Part shown: one piece after another, positions 33,967 to 42,285 of the stretch
Numbering within the stretch: position 1 is the stretch's first letter
Layout: every line of letters begins with the position of its first letter
Assembly (NCBI GenBank): GCA_016873395.1
Contig: VGXG01000013.1
Span: forward strand, 1-57,507
Origin: Nitrospira sp.
GTDB lineage: Bacteria; Nitrospirota; Nitrospiria; Nitrospirales; Nitrospiraceae
Length of the DNA: 57,507 nt
Reading direction: 5' to 3'
Notes under the pieces: generated by a model
What the model was told of the DNA's origin: nothing
Databases searched by the model: none
What the model saw: the letters and a program-made list of their open reading frames with translations, nothing else
Program-made: the position numbers and the translations under genes

Positions 33967-34485
33967 ATGCCATTAGACACTCCGCGAACGAGTCGGAAAC
34001 CGCCCCGGATGGTGCTTGCGTGGACCAGCCTCATTGCCGCCGGAGCCTTGTCGGCAAGCGTGCTCGTGGAGCCCGGAGTGCCAGCCAGCCAACCGCCGGA
34101 GGAAGGGCTGGTGACCGTGACGACTCCGCAGGGAGGCAAAATCCTGGCTGAGGTGGCCGATACGACGGAGAAACGGGCCAGAGGACTGATGTTTCGCGAG
34201 TCACTGGCCAGGGACCGCGGCATGCTGTTCACGTTCCCGGAGCCGCAACAGTGGACGTTCTGGATGAAAAACACCAGGATCGCGCTGGACATCATCTGGA
34301 TGGACGGAAACAAGAAAATCGTGCACGTGGAGCGCAACGTGCCGGCTTGCAGCAGGACCGATGACGGTTGCACGCAATATCAGCCTAACAATGACGCGCT
34401 CTATGTTTTGGAAGTCGCGGCCGGCGTGGCCGACGCCTTGAAGTTGCAGCGGGGGGCCAAGCTCCAGTTCCGAATTCCGCCGTGA
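33967..34485 (+). CDS. DUF192 protein, exported
   Basis: 172-aa protein. An N-terminal hydrophobic stretch (MVLAWTSLIAAGALSASVLV) is likely a signal or anchor. The DUF192 domain shows LAEVADTTEKRARGLMFRES, MLFTFPEPQQWTFWMKNT and IDIIWMDGNKKIVHVERNVP-like conserved strands. Function is unknown. The ATG at 33967 coincides with the predicted transcription start, so the mRNA would be leaderless; ATG 34009 is an alternative without a good ribosome-binding site. Confidence 0.88.
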   Translation: MPLDTPRTSRKPPRMVLAWTSLIAAGALSASVLVEPGVPASQPPEEGLVTVTTPQGGKILAEVADTTEKRARGLMFRESLARDRGMLFTFPEPQQWTFWMKNTRIALDIIWMDGNKKIVHVERNVPACSRTDDGCTQYQPNNDALYVLEVAAGVADALKLQRGAKLQFRIPP

Positions 34486-34552
34486 AGCATCAACGGCTTC
34501 GCTGCGTGAAGTGCATCTCGTCTCTCGTGAAGCGTCGTTCGCATCCCGTTGT

Positions 34553-34673
34553 CAGTAGCAAGTGGCAAGTCTCAAGTAGCACAGCGCAAGTAGCAAGCAT
34601 ACAAGTGACCAAGTAGCAAGGGTTCGAAACTTGTTACTTGGCTACTTGCAACTTGTCAGCTTGCTCTATTTGT
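34553..34673. repeat. Quasi-palindromic spacer (caagtagcaagt family)
   Basis: Tandem GTAGCAAG and CAAGTAGC words (34553-34620) face their complements (CTTGTTACTTGGCTACTTGC) at 34630-34665. It lies between convergent DUF192 and rel and could act as a bidirectional terminator. Confidence 0.65.
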
Positions 34674-34685
34674 CATCGACACGTT

Positions 34686-36869
34686 TCACGCCCGCTCTTG
34701 CCATGCGCGAATGCGACGGGCGGTGATGACCCCCTCCACACCCTCGATAGCCGTGAGCACCCGGCTCAGGTGCTGGGTATCGGCGATCTCGACCACGAAA
34801 TCCAGCACGGCCTTCCGGTCTTCCCTGGTCGTGATCTCGGCTCGGCTGATGTTGGCCTCGCATTCCGAAATGGCGGACGAAACATTCGCCAGCATGCCGG
34901 TTTTGTCGACAGCCAGCACCGATACTTTCACAGGATGCGTCCCGGCGTCCGTCTGGTCCCATTCCACCTCCACAAGCCGTTCCTTGTCGTAATCGAGGGC
35001 GTCCAGATTCGGACAGCCTACCGAATGGATCGTGAGACCGCGCCCCCTGGTGATATAGCCCATGATCCGATCGCCCGGCACCGGGTTGCAGCAACGTGAG
35101 AGCTGCATGAGCAGGTCCCGGCCGCCCTTGACCTTGACCCCCTTCTCCTCCGGTTTCCCGACGGGGGGCCGCGGGGACTTCGGCTCCGCCGAGACAGGCG
35201 CCTGCCCCCCTTCGGAGCGGGCAGGCAGCAGCCGGCTGATGACTTGCGCGGTCGACAGGCGGCCGTATCCCACCGCCGCCGCCATCTCATCGGTCGTCTC
35301 AAACCCGGATTCGCGGGCAACCTCCAGCAGCCGCCCGGATTTGAACAGTTGCGCTGGGGGCAGCTCGTGCCGCCGGAATTCCCGCTCCAGCAGACGGCGG
35401 CCTATTTCCACGCTGCGCTTCTGCTCCTCAACCTTCAGCCAGTGTTTGATCTTGGTCTTGGCCCGAGGAGTCCGGACGAACTTGAGCCAATCCTTATGCG
35501 GTACCTGGGCGGGCGACGTGAGGATCTCCACCATGTCGCCGCTCGCGAGCTGGTGCTTCAAGGGCACGATCTTGCCGTTGACCTTTGCCCCGACACAGTG
35601 GTCCCCGATCTCGGTGTGAATGGCATAGGCAAAATCGACGGGCGTCGCGCCGAGCGGCATTTCTTTCACCATGCCCTTGGGCGTGAAGACATAGACCACG
35701 TCATGGAACAGATCCAGCTTGACCGAGTCCATGAATTGCCGGTTGTCGGTCAGGTCCTGGTGCCACTCGACGAACTGCCGGAGCCAACTGAAGGTCTTGC
35801 CGTCCTTGTCCGCGACCTGTCCCTGCTCCTTGTATTTCCAATGGGCGGCGATCCCGTACTCGGCGATCCGGTGCATCTCTTCGGTGCGGATCTGAAACTC
35901 CACGTGTTCGCCCTTGGGCCCCACCACCGTGGTGTGAAGGGACTGGTACAGGTTGGACTTGGGGATCGCGATGTAGTCCTTGAATCGACCCGGCACCGGC
36001 CGCCACAGTGAATGGATCAGTCCCAGCAGCGCATAGCAATTCATCTTAGTATCGGTGATGATCCGGATCGCCGTCAGGTCATAGACTTCCTCGAACGAGA
36101 TCGCCTGCCGCTCCATCTTCTGGTAGATGCCGTACAGGTGCTTGGGCCGCCCCTGCACCTCGCCCTTGAGCCCCGACTCGGTCAGGGCCTGCCTGACCAG
36201 CTTGATCACTTCGTTGATGTAGAGCTGACGCTCCTCGTCCCTCTTGGTGACCCGCAACTTCAACGCGGCATAGACGTCCGGCTTCAGATACTTGAGGCAC
36301 AGGTCTTCCAGTTCGTTTTTCAGCCAGCCGATGCCGAGACGATTCGCCAGCGGGGCGTAGATTTCCAGAGTCTCCTGAGCGATCTGCTGCCGCTTGACTC
36401 CATGGAGGTGGTCCAACGTCCGCATGTTGTGGAGCCGGTCGGCCAGCTTGATGAGGATGACTCGGATGTCATCCGCCATCGACAGGACCATCTTGCGGAA
36501 ATTCTCGGCCTGTTTTTCTTCATAGCTTCGGAACTGGATCTTTCCGATCTTGGTCACCCCGTCCACCAAGCGGGCGATGTCCTGCCCGAACTCCCGTTCC
36601 AGGACATCCGGCGTCGCCAGCGTGTCTTCCAGCGTATCGTGCAGCAAGCCCGCCACGATGGCCGGCACGTCGGACCGGAGCGATGTCAGAACGCCCGCCA
36701 CCGCCAGCGGGTGCTGGAGGTAGGGTTCGCCGGACCGCCGGATCTGACCTTCATGCGCCTTGGCGGAAAATTCATAGGCCCGGCAGACCAAGCCCACGTC
36801 CGCGTCCGGGTTGTAGCTCCGGACCCGCTTGATCAACTGATCGAGGTCTGTGATCGTTTCGTTGGGCAT
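34686..36869 (-). CDS. Bifunctional (p)ppGpp synthetase/hydrolase (Rel/SpoT)
   Basis: 727-aa stringent-response enzyme. The HD hydrolase domain (LLHDTLEDTLATPD), the synthetase domain (KFKDYIAIPKSNLYQSLHTT-like RFKDYIAIPKSNLYQSLHTT), a TGS domain (GMVKEMPLGATPVDFAYAIH), and a C-terminal ACT domain (VLAVDKTGMLANVSSAISEC) are all present. Length is typical. The GTP/ppGpp ends of both domains look intact, so both activities are expected. It is followed downstream by recJ beyond a repeat element. Confidence 0.96.
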   Translation of the reverse strand: MPNETITDLDQLIKRVRSYNPDADVGLVCRAYEFSAKAHEGQIRRSGEPYLQHPLAVAGVLTSLRSDVPAIVAGLLHDTLEDTLATPDVLEREFGQDIARLVDGVTKIGKIQFRSYEEKQAENFRKMVLSMADDIRVILIKLADRLHNMRTLDHLHGVKRQQIAQETLEIYAPLANRLGIGWLKNELEDLCLKYLKPDVYAALKLRVTKRDEERQLYINEVIKLVRQALTESGLKGEVQGRPKHLYGIYQKMERQAISFEEVYDLTAIRIITDTKMNCYALLGLIHSLWRPVPGRFKDYIAIPKSNLYQSLHTTVVGPKGEHVEFQIRTEEMHRIAEYGIAAHWKYKEQGQVADKDGKTFSWLRQFVEWHQDLTDNRQFMDSVKLDLFHDVVYVFTPKGMVKEMPLGATPVDFAYAIHTEIGDHCVGAKVNGKIVPLKHQLASGDMVEILTSPAQVPHKDWLKFVRTPRAKTKIKHWLKVEEQKRSVEIGRRLLEREFRRHELPPAQLFKSGRLLEVARESGFETTDEMAAAVGYGRLSTAQVISRLLPARSEGGQAPVSAEPKSPRPPVGKPEEKGVKVKGGRDLLMQLSRCCNPVPGDRIMGYITRGRGLTIHSVGCPNLDALDYDKERLVEVEWDQTDAGTHPVKVSVLAVDKTGMLANVSSAISECEANISRAEITTREDRKAVLDFVVEIADTQHLSRVLTAIEGVEGVITARRIRAWQERA

Positions 36870-36871
36870 AG

Positions 36872-37052
36872 CAGGATGTTGAAAAAGGCCTCCCGCTTTG
36901 TTCTCTCTTCGCTCAAAGGCTCAGCGTACGGCAAAGAGTACGCCTCGCCTTCTCACTCGTTGCGGCCTCGCTGGACGGCCTTTTTGACCATCCTGCGGGC
37001 TCCTGGCTTGTTTTCTCTAACCGCCTTTCTGGCACCAGCACGTTTTTCAACA
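36872..37052. repeat. MITE/REP-like element with 19-bp inverted ends
   Basis: CAGGATGTTGAAAAAGGCC (36872-36890) pairs with GGCCTTTTTGACCATCCTG (36977-36995) at 17 of 19 positions, framing a 124-bp element with an inner GCGTAC/GTACGC hairpin. A further copy of the TTTTTCAACA end is at 37043-37052, pairing with TGTTGAAAAA at 36878-36887. It lies between rel and recJ. Confidence 0.72.
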
Positions 37053-37068
37053 GCCTAACAGGTCCGGT

Positions 37069-38772
37069 CTAGAGGCTCTGGCTCGCCTTGAGATCCCTGA
37101 TTCTCAACTGGATCCGGTCCAGGCCGTTCCAGCGGTTCAACTCCGGGACGAAGGCCAGATCCACCGAGCGCTCAACGGAGAGCCCCAGATCCGCCAAAGG
37201 CCCCATGCGAAACCCGATGCTGTCGAACGGCCCGGAATTGCCGTGCCGAACCGTCAACTTGAGATGCCTATTACCGACCACCCGCTGGTTGAGGATGGAC
37301 AAGTTTTTAACCGCCAGCGTCGGCTCCGGGTTGCCCGCCCCGAAGGGATGGAGGAGACTTAGCTCCAGGACCAATTGTTGATCGATCTCTCGCAAATCGA
37401 CTTCCGCATCCACATGCAACTGCGGCAGCGGCGATCGGTCGCCGGTCCAGCCCGCCGCAATCTCCGCAAACCGATCCTGAAACTCCGGCAGCCGCGCTTC
37501 TTGGATCGTCAGACCGGCCGCGCAGGGGTGCCCGCCGAACCCTTCCAGCAGGTCACGGCAACGGGAAAGAGCCTGGTAGAGGTCAAAGCCGGGCACACTT
37601 CGGGCCGACCCCTTGCCGACCCCCTGCTCGTTCACCGCCACCACGACGGCTGGCCGGTGATACCGTTCCACCAACCTGGCGGCGACGATCCCGATCACTC
37701 CCACATGCCAATGACGCGCCGCCACCACCAGCGCGGCCGGCATGTCCAAGTCCTCGACCATCGCCAGCGCGTCTGCAGTCGTCTCTTCCTCGATCTTCTG
37801 CCGCTCCCGGTTCAAGCGCTCCAGTTGATCGGCCAGTTCCCCGGCCTCCGCATCGGACTCCGTCGTCAACAGCCGCACCCCGACATCAGCATGCGCCAAC
37901 CGCCCGGCCGCATTGATCCGAGGAGCCAGCCGAAACGCCACCGTCCCTGTGTGGCAGTCCCGTTCGATTCCTGCGACCCGTTTGAGCGCTCTGAGGCCGC
38001 ATCGGGATCCCCTGGTGATCTGGGCCAATCCCTCCCGCACGAAGAACCGGTTCTCATCCTGCAACGGCACGACATCGGCAACCGTCGACAGAGCAACCAG
38101 GTCCAGCATCGTCTCCACAGCCAACTCGCCCATTCCATATTTCGCCTGGTAGGCAGCCGCCACCTTGTAGGCCAGCCCGCCGGAACAAAGCCCTCGAAAC
38201 GGATAGGCAGAATCAGACCGGCATGGGTTCAGCACCGCCAGGGCCGGCGGCAGGCGGTCATCCACCTGGTGGTGATCCGTGATGATCACGTCCAGACCCA
38301 GCCGGTTCGCCGTCGCAACTTCGCGGTGAGCGGTGGTTCCGCAGTCCGAGGTCACCAGCAACCTGACACCATCACGAACAAGCCGCCGGATCGCCGGCTC
38401 GTTCAGCCCGTACCCTTCTTTGAGACGGTGGGGAATGTAGTGTCCCACCTTTCCCCCGAGGCTGTTGAAGAACGTGAGGTACAGGCTGGTGGCAGACATG
38501 CCGTCGACGTCATAATCCCCGTAAAAGCACACACTCTCCCCCGTGGCCACCGCGCGATGGAGCCGATCAACGGCCCGTTCCATATCGGGCAGCAGGAACG
38601 GGTCATGGAGGGACGCCTGGTGCGGCGAGAGCCAATGGCGGGCCTGCGCCTCAGTCGCAACGCCGCGGGCCAGCAGAATCGAGGCCGTAATCGGCGAGAT
38701 AGAAAGCGCCTGTGCCAGGGCCAGCCGCTGTTCCTGGTTCACGTCGCGGAAGACCCATTGCTTCACAGCCAT
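37069..38772 (-). CDS. recJ: Single-stranded-DNA exonuclease RecJ
   Basis: 567-aa 5'-3' ssDNA exonuclease of the DHH family used in recombination and repair. Motifs include YGDYDVDGMSATSLYLTF, SDCGTTAHREV, ITDHHQVDDRLPPALAVLNP (DHH) and GGHPCAAGLTI of the DHHA1 domain. Length is typical. The ATG at 38772 behind AGGGGGAA is chosen over an in-frame ATG 39 nt upstream. Confidence 0.95.
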   Translation of the reverse strand: MAVKQWVFRDVNQEQRLALAQALSISPITASILLARGVATEAQARHWLSPHQASLHDPFLLPDMERAVDRLHRAVATGESVCFYGDYDVDGMSATSLYLTFFNSLGGKVGHYIPHRLKEGYGLNEPAIRRLVRDGVRLLVTSDCGTTAHREVATANRLGLDVIITDHHQVDDRLPPALAVLNPCRSDSAYPFRGLCSGGLAYKVAAAYQAKYGMGELAVETMLDLVALSTVADVVPLQDENRFFVREGLAQITRGSRCGLRALKRVAGIERDCHTGTVAFRLAPRINAAGRLAHADVGVRLLTTESDAEAGELADQLERLNRERQKIEEETTADALAMVEDLDMPAALVVAARHWHVGVIGIVAARLVERYHRPAVVVAVNEQGVGKGSARSVPGFDLYQALSRCRDLLEGFGGHPCAAGLTIQEARLPEFQDRFAEIAAGWTGDRSPLPQLHVDAEVDLREIDQQLVLELSLLHPFGAGNPEPTLAVKNLSILNQRVVGNRHLKLTVRHGNSGPFDSIGFRMGPLADLGLSVERSVDLAFVPELNRWNGLDRIQLRIRDLKASQSL

Positions 38773-39135
38773 CGGATTCCCCCTGTCGGCCCTCCCTGTG
38801 GATATGCACAACCGCCTGAGAATTAAGAAGAAATCTTATCCGTTCGAGTAGGCTTTGTCAAACCGAGGGCCGATCGCTATCTGGAAAGGCTGCTCAGGAA
38901 AAGCTTCGAGAGGCGCGACTGCTGTCAATAGGAAATTTTTAAAAGACGAGATCTGAAAAGACTGTACCCGTCAGTCATGCTGAAACAACAGCCTGCTGTA
39001 GCGGGTGAAGGAGGGATTAGATGCGGGTAAGACCACGAGATAACAGGGAAACTCGCACTGGCAAGGCCGGGCCTCCGCTGAAGCCCGAAGGATTTCGCTC
39101 TGGAAGCTCGCTGGCCGGAGAAGCATTGAGGGCGC
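38773..39135. other. 363-bp gap, RNA-like stems and one possible small ORF
   Basis: Upstream of recJ on the minus strand. It holds a CAGCCTGCTG element at 38990-38999. At 39063-39084 lies a G+C stem (GGCCGGGCCTCCGCTGAAGC) of mixed pairing. 39021-39131 reads, in plus frame, RVRPRDNRETRTGKAGPPLK behind AAGGAGGG (39008-39015). No known RNA family was recognised. Confidence 0.4.
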
Positions 39136-39236
39136 TCACTCGCCCCCCTTCTGCACGTAATTTTTTACGAACTCTTCCGCATTCTTCTCAAGCACATCTT
39201 CGATCTCGTCCACCAGCTTATCGATGTCCTCCTTGA
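39021..39236 (+). CDS. Possible small ORF with strong Shine-Dalgarno
   Basis: 71-aa ORF, ATG 39021, preceded by AAGGAGGG at a 5-nt gap (GAAGGAGGGATTAG). The first 40 residues (RTGKAGPPLKPEGFRSGSSL) read like real protein or like a low-complexity transcript; the last 35 overlap the pup gene on the other strand. I do not recognise it and am not sure it is translated. Confidence 0.3.
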   Translation: MRVRPRDNRETRTGKAGPPLKPEGFRSGSSLAGEALRALTRPPSARNFLRTLPHSSQAHLRSRPPAYRCPP

Positions 39237-39333
39237 GCTTCTTCCCGGTCTCGACCACCTTGGGATTGGGTTTCGCTTCGTCCTTCGCCTGCTGGTCCTT
39301 TTTGGACTCCGGTCTCCTCTCTTGTCGTTCCAT
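39136..39333 (-). CDS. pup: Prokaryotic ubiquitin-like protein Pup
   Basis: 65-aa, lysine- and glutamate-rich, disordered N-terminus, then the conserved helix EIEDVLEKNAEEFVKNYVQ and C-terminal KGGE. This matches Pup of actinobacteria (KGGQ ending), except that the terminus is Glu, so it would need no Dop deamidation. Pup is ligated by PafA to target lysines and delivers them to the proteasome. PafA, Dop, Mpa and PrcBA are not in this window. The ATG at 39333 follows GGAGG at 7 nt. Confidence 0.92.
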   Translation of the reverse strand: MERQERRPESKKDQQAKDEAKPNPKVVETGKKLKEDIDKLVDEIEDVLEKNAEEFVKNYVQKGGE

Positions 39334-39343
39334 AGGAGCACCT

Positions 39344-39519
39344 CCATACCAAGCTTCGGTTGAGAGTAGTCAGTTTTCAGTCATCAGTCTTCAGTCATAA
39401 AACTGAGAACTGAACACTGAGGACTGACAACTTCTCCTTGACTGTGAGTGGATAGTTCTTTTGCCTCCAGTGAAATATCAATCAGGCTTACGAGAACCGC
39501 CATACCAAGCTTCGCTTGA
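39344..39519. repeat. Pair of 20-bp direct repeats
   Basis: CCATACCAAGCTTCGGTTGA (39344-39363) and CCATACCAAGCTTCGCTTGA (39500-39519) differ at one base. The second sits inside a CCGCC...GGCGG hairpin (39498-39527). The two flank the region upstream of pup. Confidence 0.65.
39366..39431. repeat. Quasi-palindromic spacer (agtcagttttcagtc family)
   Basis: AGTCAGTTTTCAGTCATCAG and TCTTCAGTCAT face AAAACTGAGAACTGAACACT and GAGGACTGAC, forming a long imperfect hairpin between pup and hppA (both on the minus strand). Confidence 0.6.
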
Positions 39520-39667
39520 ACGGCGGGCTCCTTATCGCTTTATCGAACCTGCGCCCGCCGAGAAATGCCTTAATTTGACCGCGCTTGATCGAGCCCGCCT
39601 TTCGCAACCAGGATACTCGACGTTCTCCGGCCCGTCAAGCAGCCTCATGTTTCAGGCACATCGGCAT

Positions 39668-41716
39668 TCACACGATGAGAGACACGATGAGGAGCGCGAC
39701 GATATTGATCACCTTGATCATCGGGTTGATTGCGGGACCGGCGGTATCCTTGTAGGGATCGCCGACCGTATCCCCTGTCACCGCCGCCTTGTGGGTCTCA
39801 CTACCCTTCTTGCCCTGCTCTTCGATGAACTTCTTGGCGTTATCCCAGGCCCCGCCGCCGCTCGTCATCGAAATGGCCACAAAGAGCCCCGTGACAATGC
39901 TGCCTACGAGGACGCCGCCCAAAGCTTGTGGCCCCAGGATCACACCGACCAGGATGGGGGAAACAACCGGAATGGCGCCGGGGATCATCATCTTTTTGAT
40001 CGCGGCCTGGGTCACGATGTCCACGCAGGTGCCGTACTCCGGCTTTCCTGTCCCCTCCATGATCCCCTTGATCGTGCGGAACTGACGTCGGACTTCCTCG
40101 ACGATCAGCCCGCCGGCCTCCCCGACCGCTTTCATACACATCGACCCAAAGAGAAAGGGCAGCATGCCTCCCAGAAAGAGCCCGACCAGCACGGAGGGGT
40201 TCGACAGATCAAACCCGGTCTGGTTCTTTTCTCCCACCGCCCGGGCGTATTCGGCGAACAAGACGATTGCCGCAAGACCGGCCGATCCAATGGCATAGCC
40301 TTTGGTCACCGCTTTCGTGGTGTTGCCCACGGCATCCAGCGGATCGGTGATGTCGCGGACCTCTTTCCCCAGGTGGGACATCTCCGCAATGCCGCCCGCA
40401 TTATCGGTGATCGGCCCGAAGGCATCGATCGCCACCACGATGCCCGCCATCGACAACATGGAGACCGCAGCGACAGCCACCCCGTAGAGGCCACCCTTGT
40501 CCGGCCCCCCGGTGATCCAGTAGCTCCCGAGAATGGCCGCTGCGATCACCACCACCGGCCAAGCGGTCGCCTGCATGCCCACGGCCAGGCCCGCAATGAT
40601 GTTGGTGGCATGGCCGGTCTCGCTGGCTTTGGCGATGGCTTTCACCGGCACGTAACTCTTGGAGGTGTAATAGTCGGTAATAAAGACCAGCGCCAACGTG
40701 ACGGCCAACCCCACCAAGGCGGCAACGTAATAGTTGATCCCGCTGACCCCGCCGACCCCCTCCATCATCTTGACGGTGACCGGGTAGAAGGCCACCGCGG
40801 ATGTACCGCCGGCCACAAAAAGCCCCTTGTAGAGAGCGGTCATGATCCCACCGCCTGGCCCGACCTTGACGAACATGATCCCGACAATGGTCGCCAGGAT
40901 CGTGATCCCTCCCAGAACCAGCGGATAGAGAATCGGCGCTTCCTGCCCCTTGAACAGGGTGAACGCCAGCACCATCGCCGCCACCGTCGTCACGGCATAG
41001 GTCTCAAACAGGTCCGCCGCCATACCGGCACAGTCCCCGACGTTGTCACCGACATTGTCGGCGATCACCGCCGGATTGCGGGGATCGTCTTCCGGAATCC
41101 CCGCCTCCACCTTGCCGACCAGATCAGCCCCGACGTCCGCTGCCTTCGTGTAGATGCCGCCCCCCACACGGGCAAAGACCGAGATCAGGCTGCCTCCGAA
41201 GCCCAGGCTGAGCAGCGCATGAATGGCCTTCTCCTGCCCCGCGATCGCCGAACCGATGGCGTAGAAGCCGGCGAGCGCTAATAGTCCCAGGCCGATGAGC
41301 AGGAGCCCGGTCACGGCTCCGCCGCGGAACGCCACGGTCAAGGCCGCATTGAGCCCCTGATGAGCCGCCTGTGCCGTGCGGACATTGGCCCGCACGGCAA
41401 TGTACATGCCGACATACCCGGCCGTAGCCGACGCTCCAGCCCCGACCAAGAACCCCACTGCCGTGAGCAGCCCGAACTGGTCCGACCACAGGCCCGCCAG
41501 CCACAGGACTACGAACAGGCCTGCCGCCACCAATCCGACGGTCCGATACTGCCGGTTCAGATAGGCAGCGGCCCCCTCCTGGATGGCCTGGGCAATGCGC
41601 TGCATGTCCTGGTTCCCCACATCGAGCCTGAAAACCCACAAGGCCAGGTAGAGGCCATAGCCGATACCGGCGGCCGCCGTGGCAATCGAAAAGGCAATGA
41701 CTGCTGTAGCATCCAC
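39668..41716 (-). CDS. hppA: Membrane-bound proton-translocating pyrophosphatase, K+-independent type
   Basis: 682-aa, about 15-16 TM segments. Couples PPi hydrolysis to H+ pumping. Active-site segment [20 protein letters not shown] and [20 protein letters not shown] are intact. In the [18 protein letters not shown] segment, residue 468 is Lys, as in K+-independent H+-PPases, and not Ala as in K+-dependent ones. Length is typical. It is followed downstream by a repeat-rich spacer and preceded by a 275-bp gap. Confidence 0.96.
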   Translation of the reverse strand: MDATAVIAFSIATAAAGIGYGLYLALWVFRLDVGNQDMQRIAQAIQEGAAAYLNRQYRTVGLVAAGLFVVLWLAGLWSDQFGLLTAVGFLVGAGASATAGYVGMYIAVRANVRTAQAAHQGLNAALTVAFRGGAVTGLLLIGLGLLALAGFYAIGSAIAGQEKAIHALLSLGFGGSLISVFARVGGGIYTKAADVGADLVGKVEAGIPEDDPRNPAVIADNVGDNVGDCAGMAADLFETYAVTTVAAMVLAFTLFKGQEAPILYPLVLGGITILATIVGIMFVKVGPGGGIMTALYKGLFVAGGTSAVAFYPVTVKMMEGVGGVSGINYYVAALVGLAVTLALVFITDYYTSKSYVPVKAIAKASETGHATNIIAGLAVGMQATAWPVVVIAAAILGSYWITGGPDKGGLYGVAVAAVSMLSMAGIVVAIDAFGPITDNAGGIAEMSHLGKEVRDITDPLDAVGNTTKAVTKGYAIGSAGLAAIVLFAEYARAVGEKNQTGFDLSNPSVLVGLFLGGMLPFLFGSMCMKAVGEAGGLIVEEVRRQFRTIKGIMEGTGKPEYGTCVDIVTQAAIKKMMIPGAIPVVSPILVGVILGPQALGGVLVGSIVTGLFVAISMTSGGGAWDNAKKFIEEQGKKGSETHKAAVTGDTVGDPYKDTAGPAINPMIKVINIVALLIVSLIV

Positions 41717-41991
41717 AGAAGACTCCTCCCGTTAGCGATCTTTACTCACATTCACCCATATCCTTCTCGTTCCAAACTCGGCGATCGGCAGAAAAGTCTG
41801 GCCATTGTATACAGACAGTCGGCAATGATCAAGGTGAAACGAAGCTACGGGAGGGGCGACGGGACATGCGTCAGGGCTGCGGGGAGTTCACCTTACACCT
41901 TACGTTTCAGGCCTTATGTCTTACCGCCTCCTCAGCGGTTTGCTGGTTCAAGAATGAATCTGCTATAGTGGCTTGCAGGAGGGGAAAATCC
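41717..41991. promoter_or_regulatory. 275-bp spacer with extended -10 for the 41992 gene
   Basis: TGCTATAGT at 41961-41969 is an extended -10. A TTGCTG at 41940-41945 is a weak -35 18 bp upstream. 41889-41930 carries TTACACCTTACGTTTCAGGC-type repeat words of the Nitrospira-style spacer set. No other feature is seen. Confidence 0.45.
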
Positions 41992-42246
41992 GTGGGCGTA
42001 GGACCTGAGTACATTCTTGTCGAGGGCAAGACTTTCAAGGAAGAACAACTGGCCCTGGACAACCACGTCTTCAAGAACTGCACGATGGATCAGTGCCGGT
42101 TTTATTACAGCGGCGGCCCCTTCGAACTGATCGACACGCACATCACTAACTCGCAATTGATCCTCAACCAGCCGGCGAAGAACATTTATTCCGCGATCCA
42201 GATTTTCAAGATGAAATCCCCCGGCTCGACGATCGCCTTGGATTAG
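41992..42246 (+). CDS. Hypothetical protein, pentapeptide-like beta repeats
   Basis: 84-aa protein from GTG 41992 (GVGPEYILVEGKTFKEEQLA). LDNHVFKNCTMDQCRFYY and FELIDTHITNSQLILNQP have a C-x-N-[QS]-type periodicity reminiscent of pentapeptide-repeat beta-helix proteins. The RBS is CAGGAGGGG and the promoter is an extended -10 at 41961. Function unknown. Confidence 0.6.
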   Translation: MGVGPEYILVEGKTFKEEQLALDNHVFKNCTMDQCRFYYSGGPFELIDTHITNSQLILNQPAKNIYSAIQIFKMKSPGSTIALD

Positions 42247-42285
42247 CCTGTTTCTCCGTCGGGCTCCGCGTCGCCTCTCTCCTGA

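Noticed and set aside
34553-34673. tRNA-like arm at 34620 (ggttcgaaac)
   Set aside because: No acceptor stem or anticodon arm around it; it belongs to the repeat spacer.
39461-41281. Long plus-strand ORF of 606 codons antisense to hppA
   Set aside because: Composition is His/Arg/Asp-rich with no domain and it mirrors hppA codons; shadow ORF.
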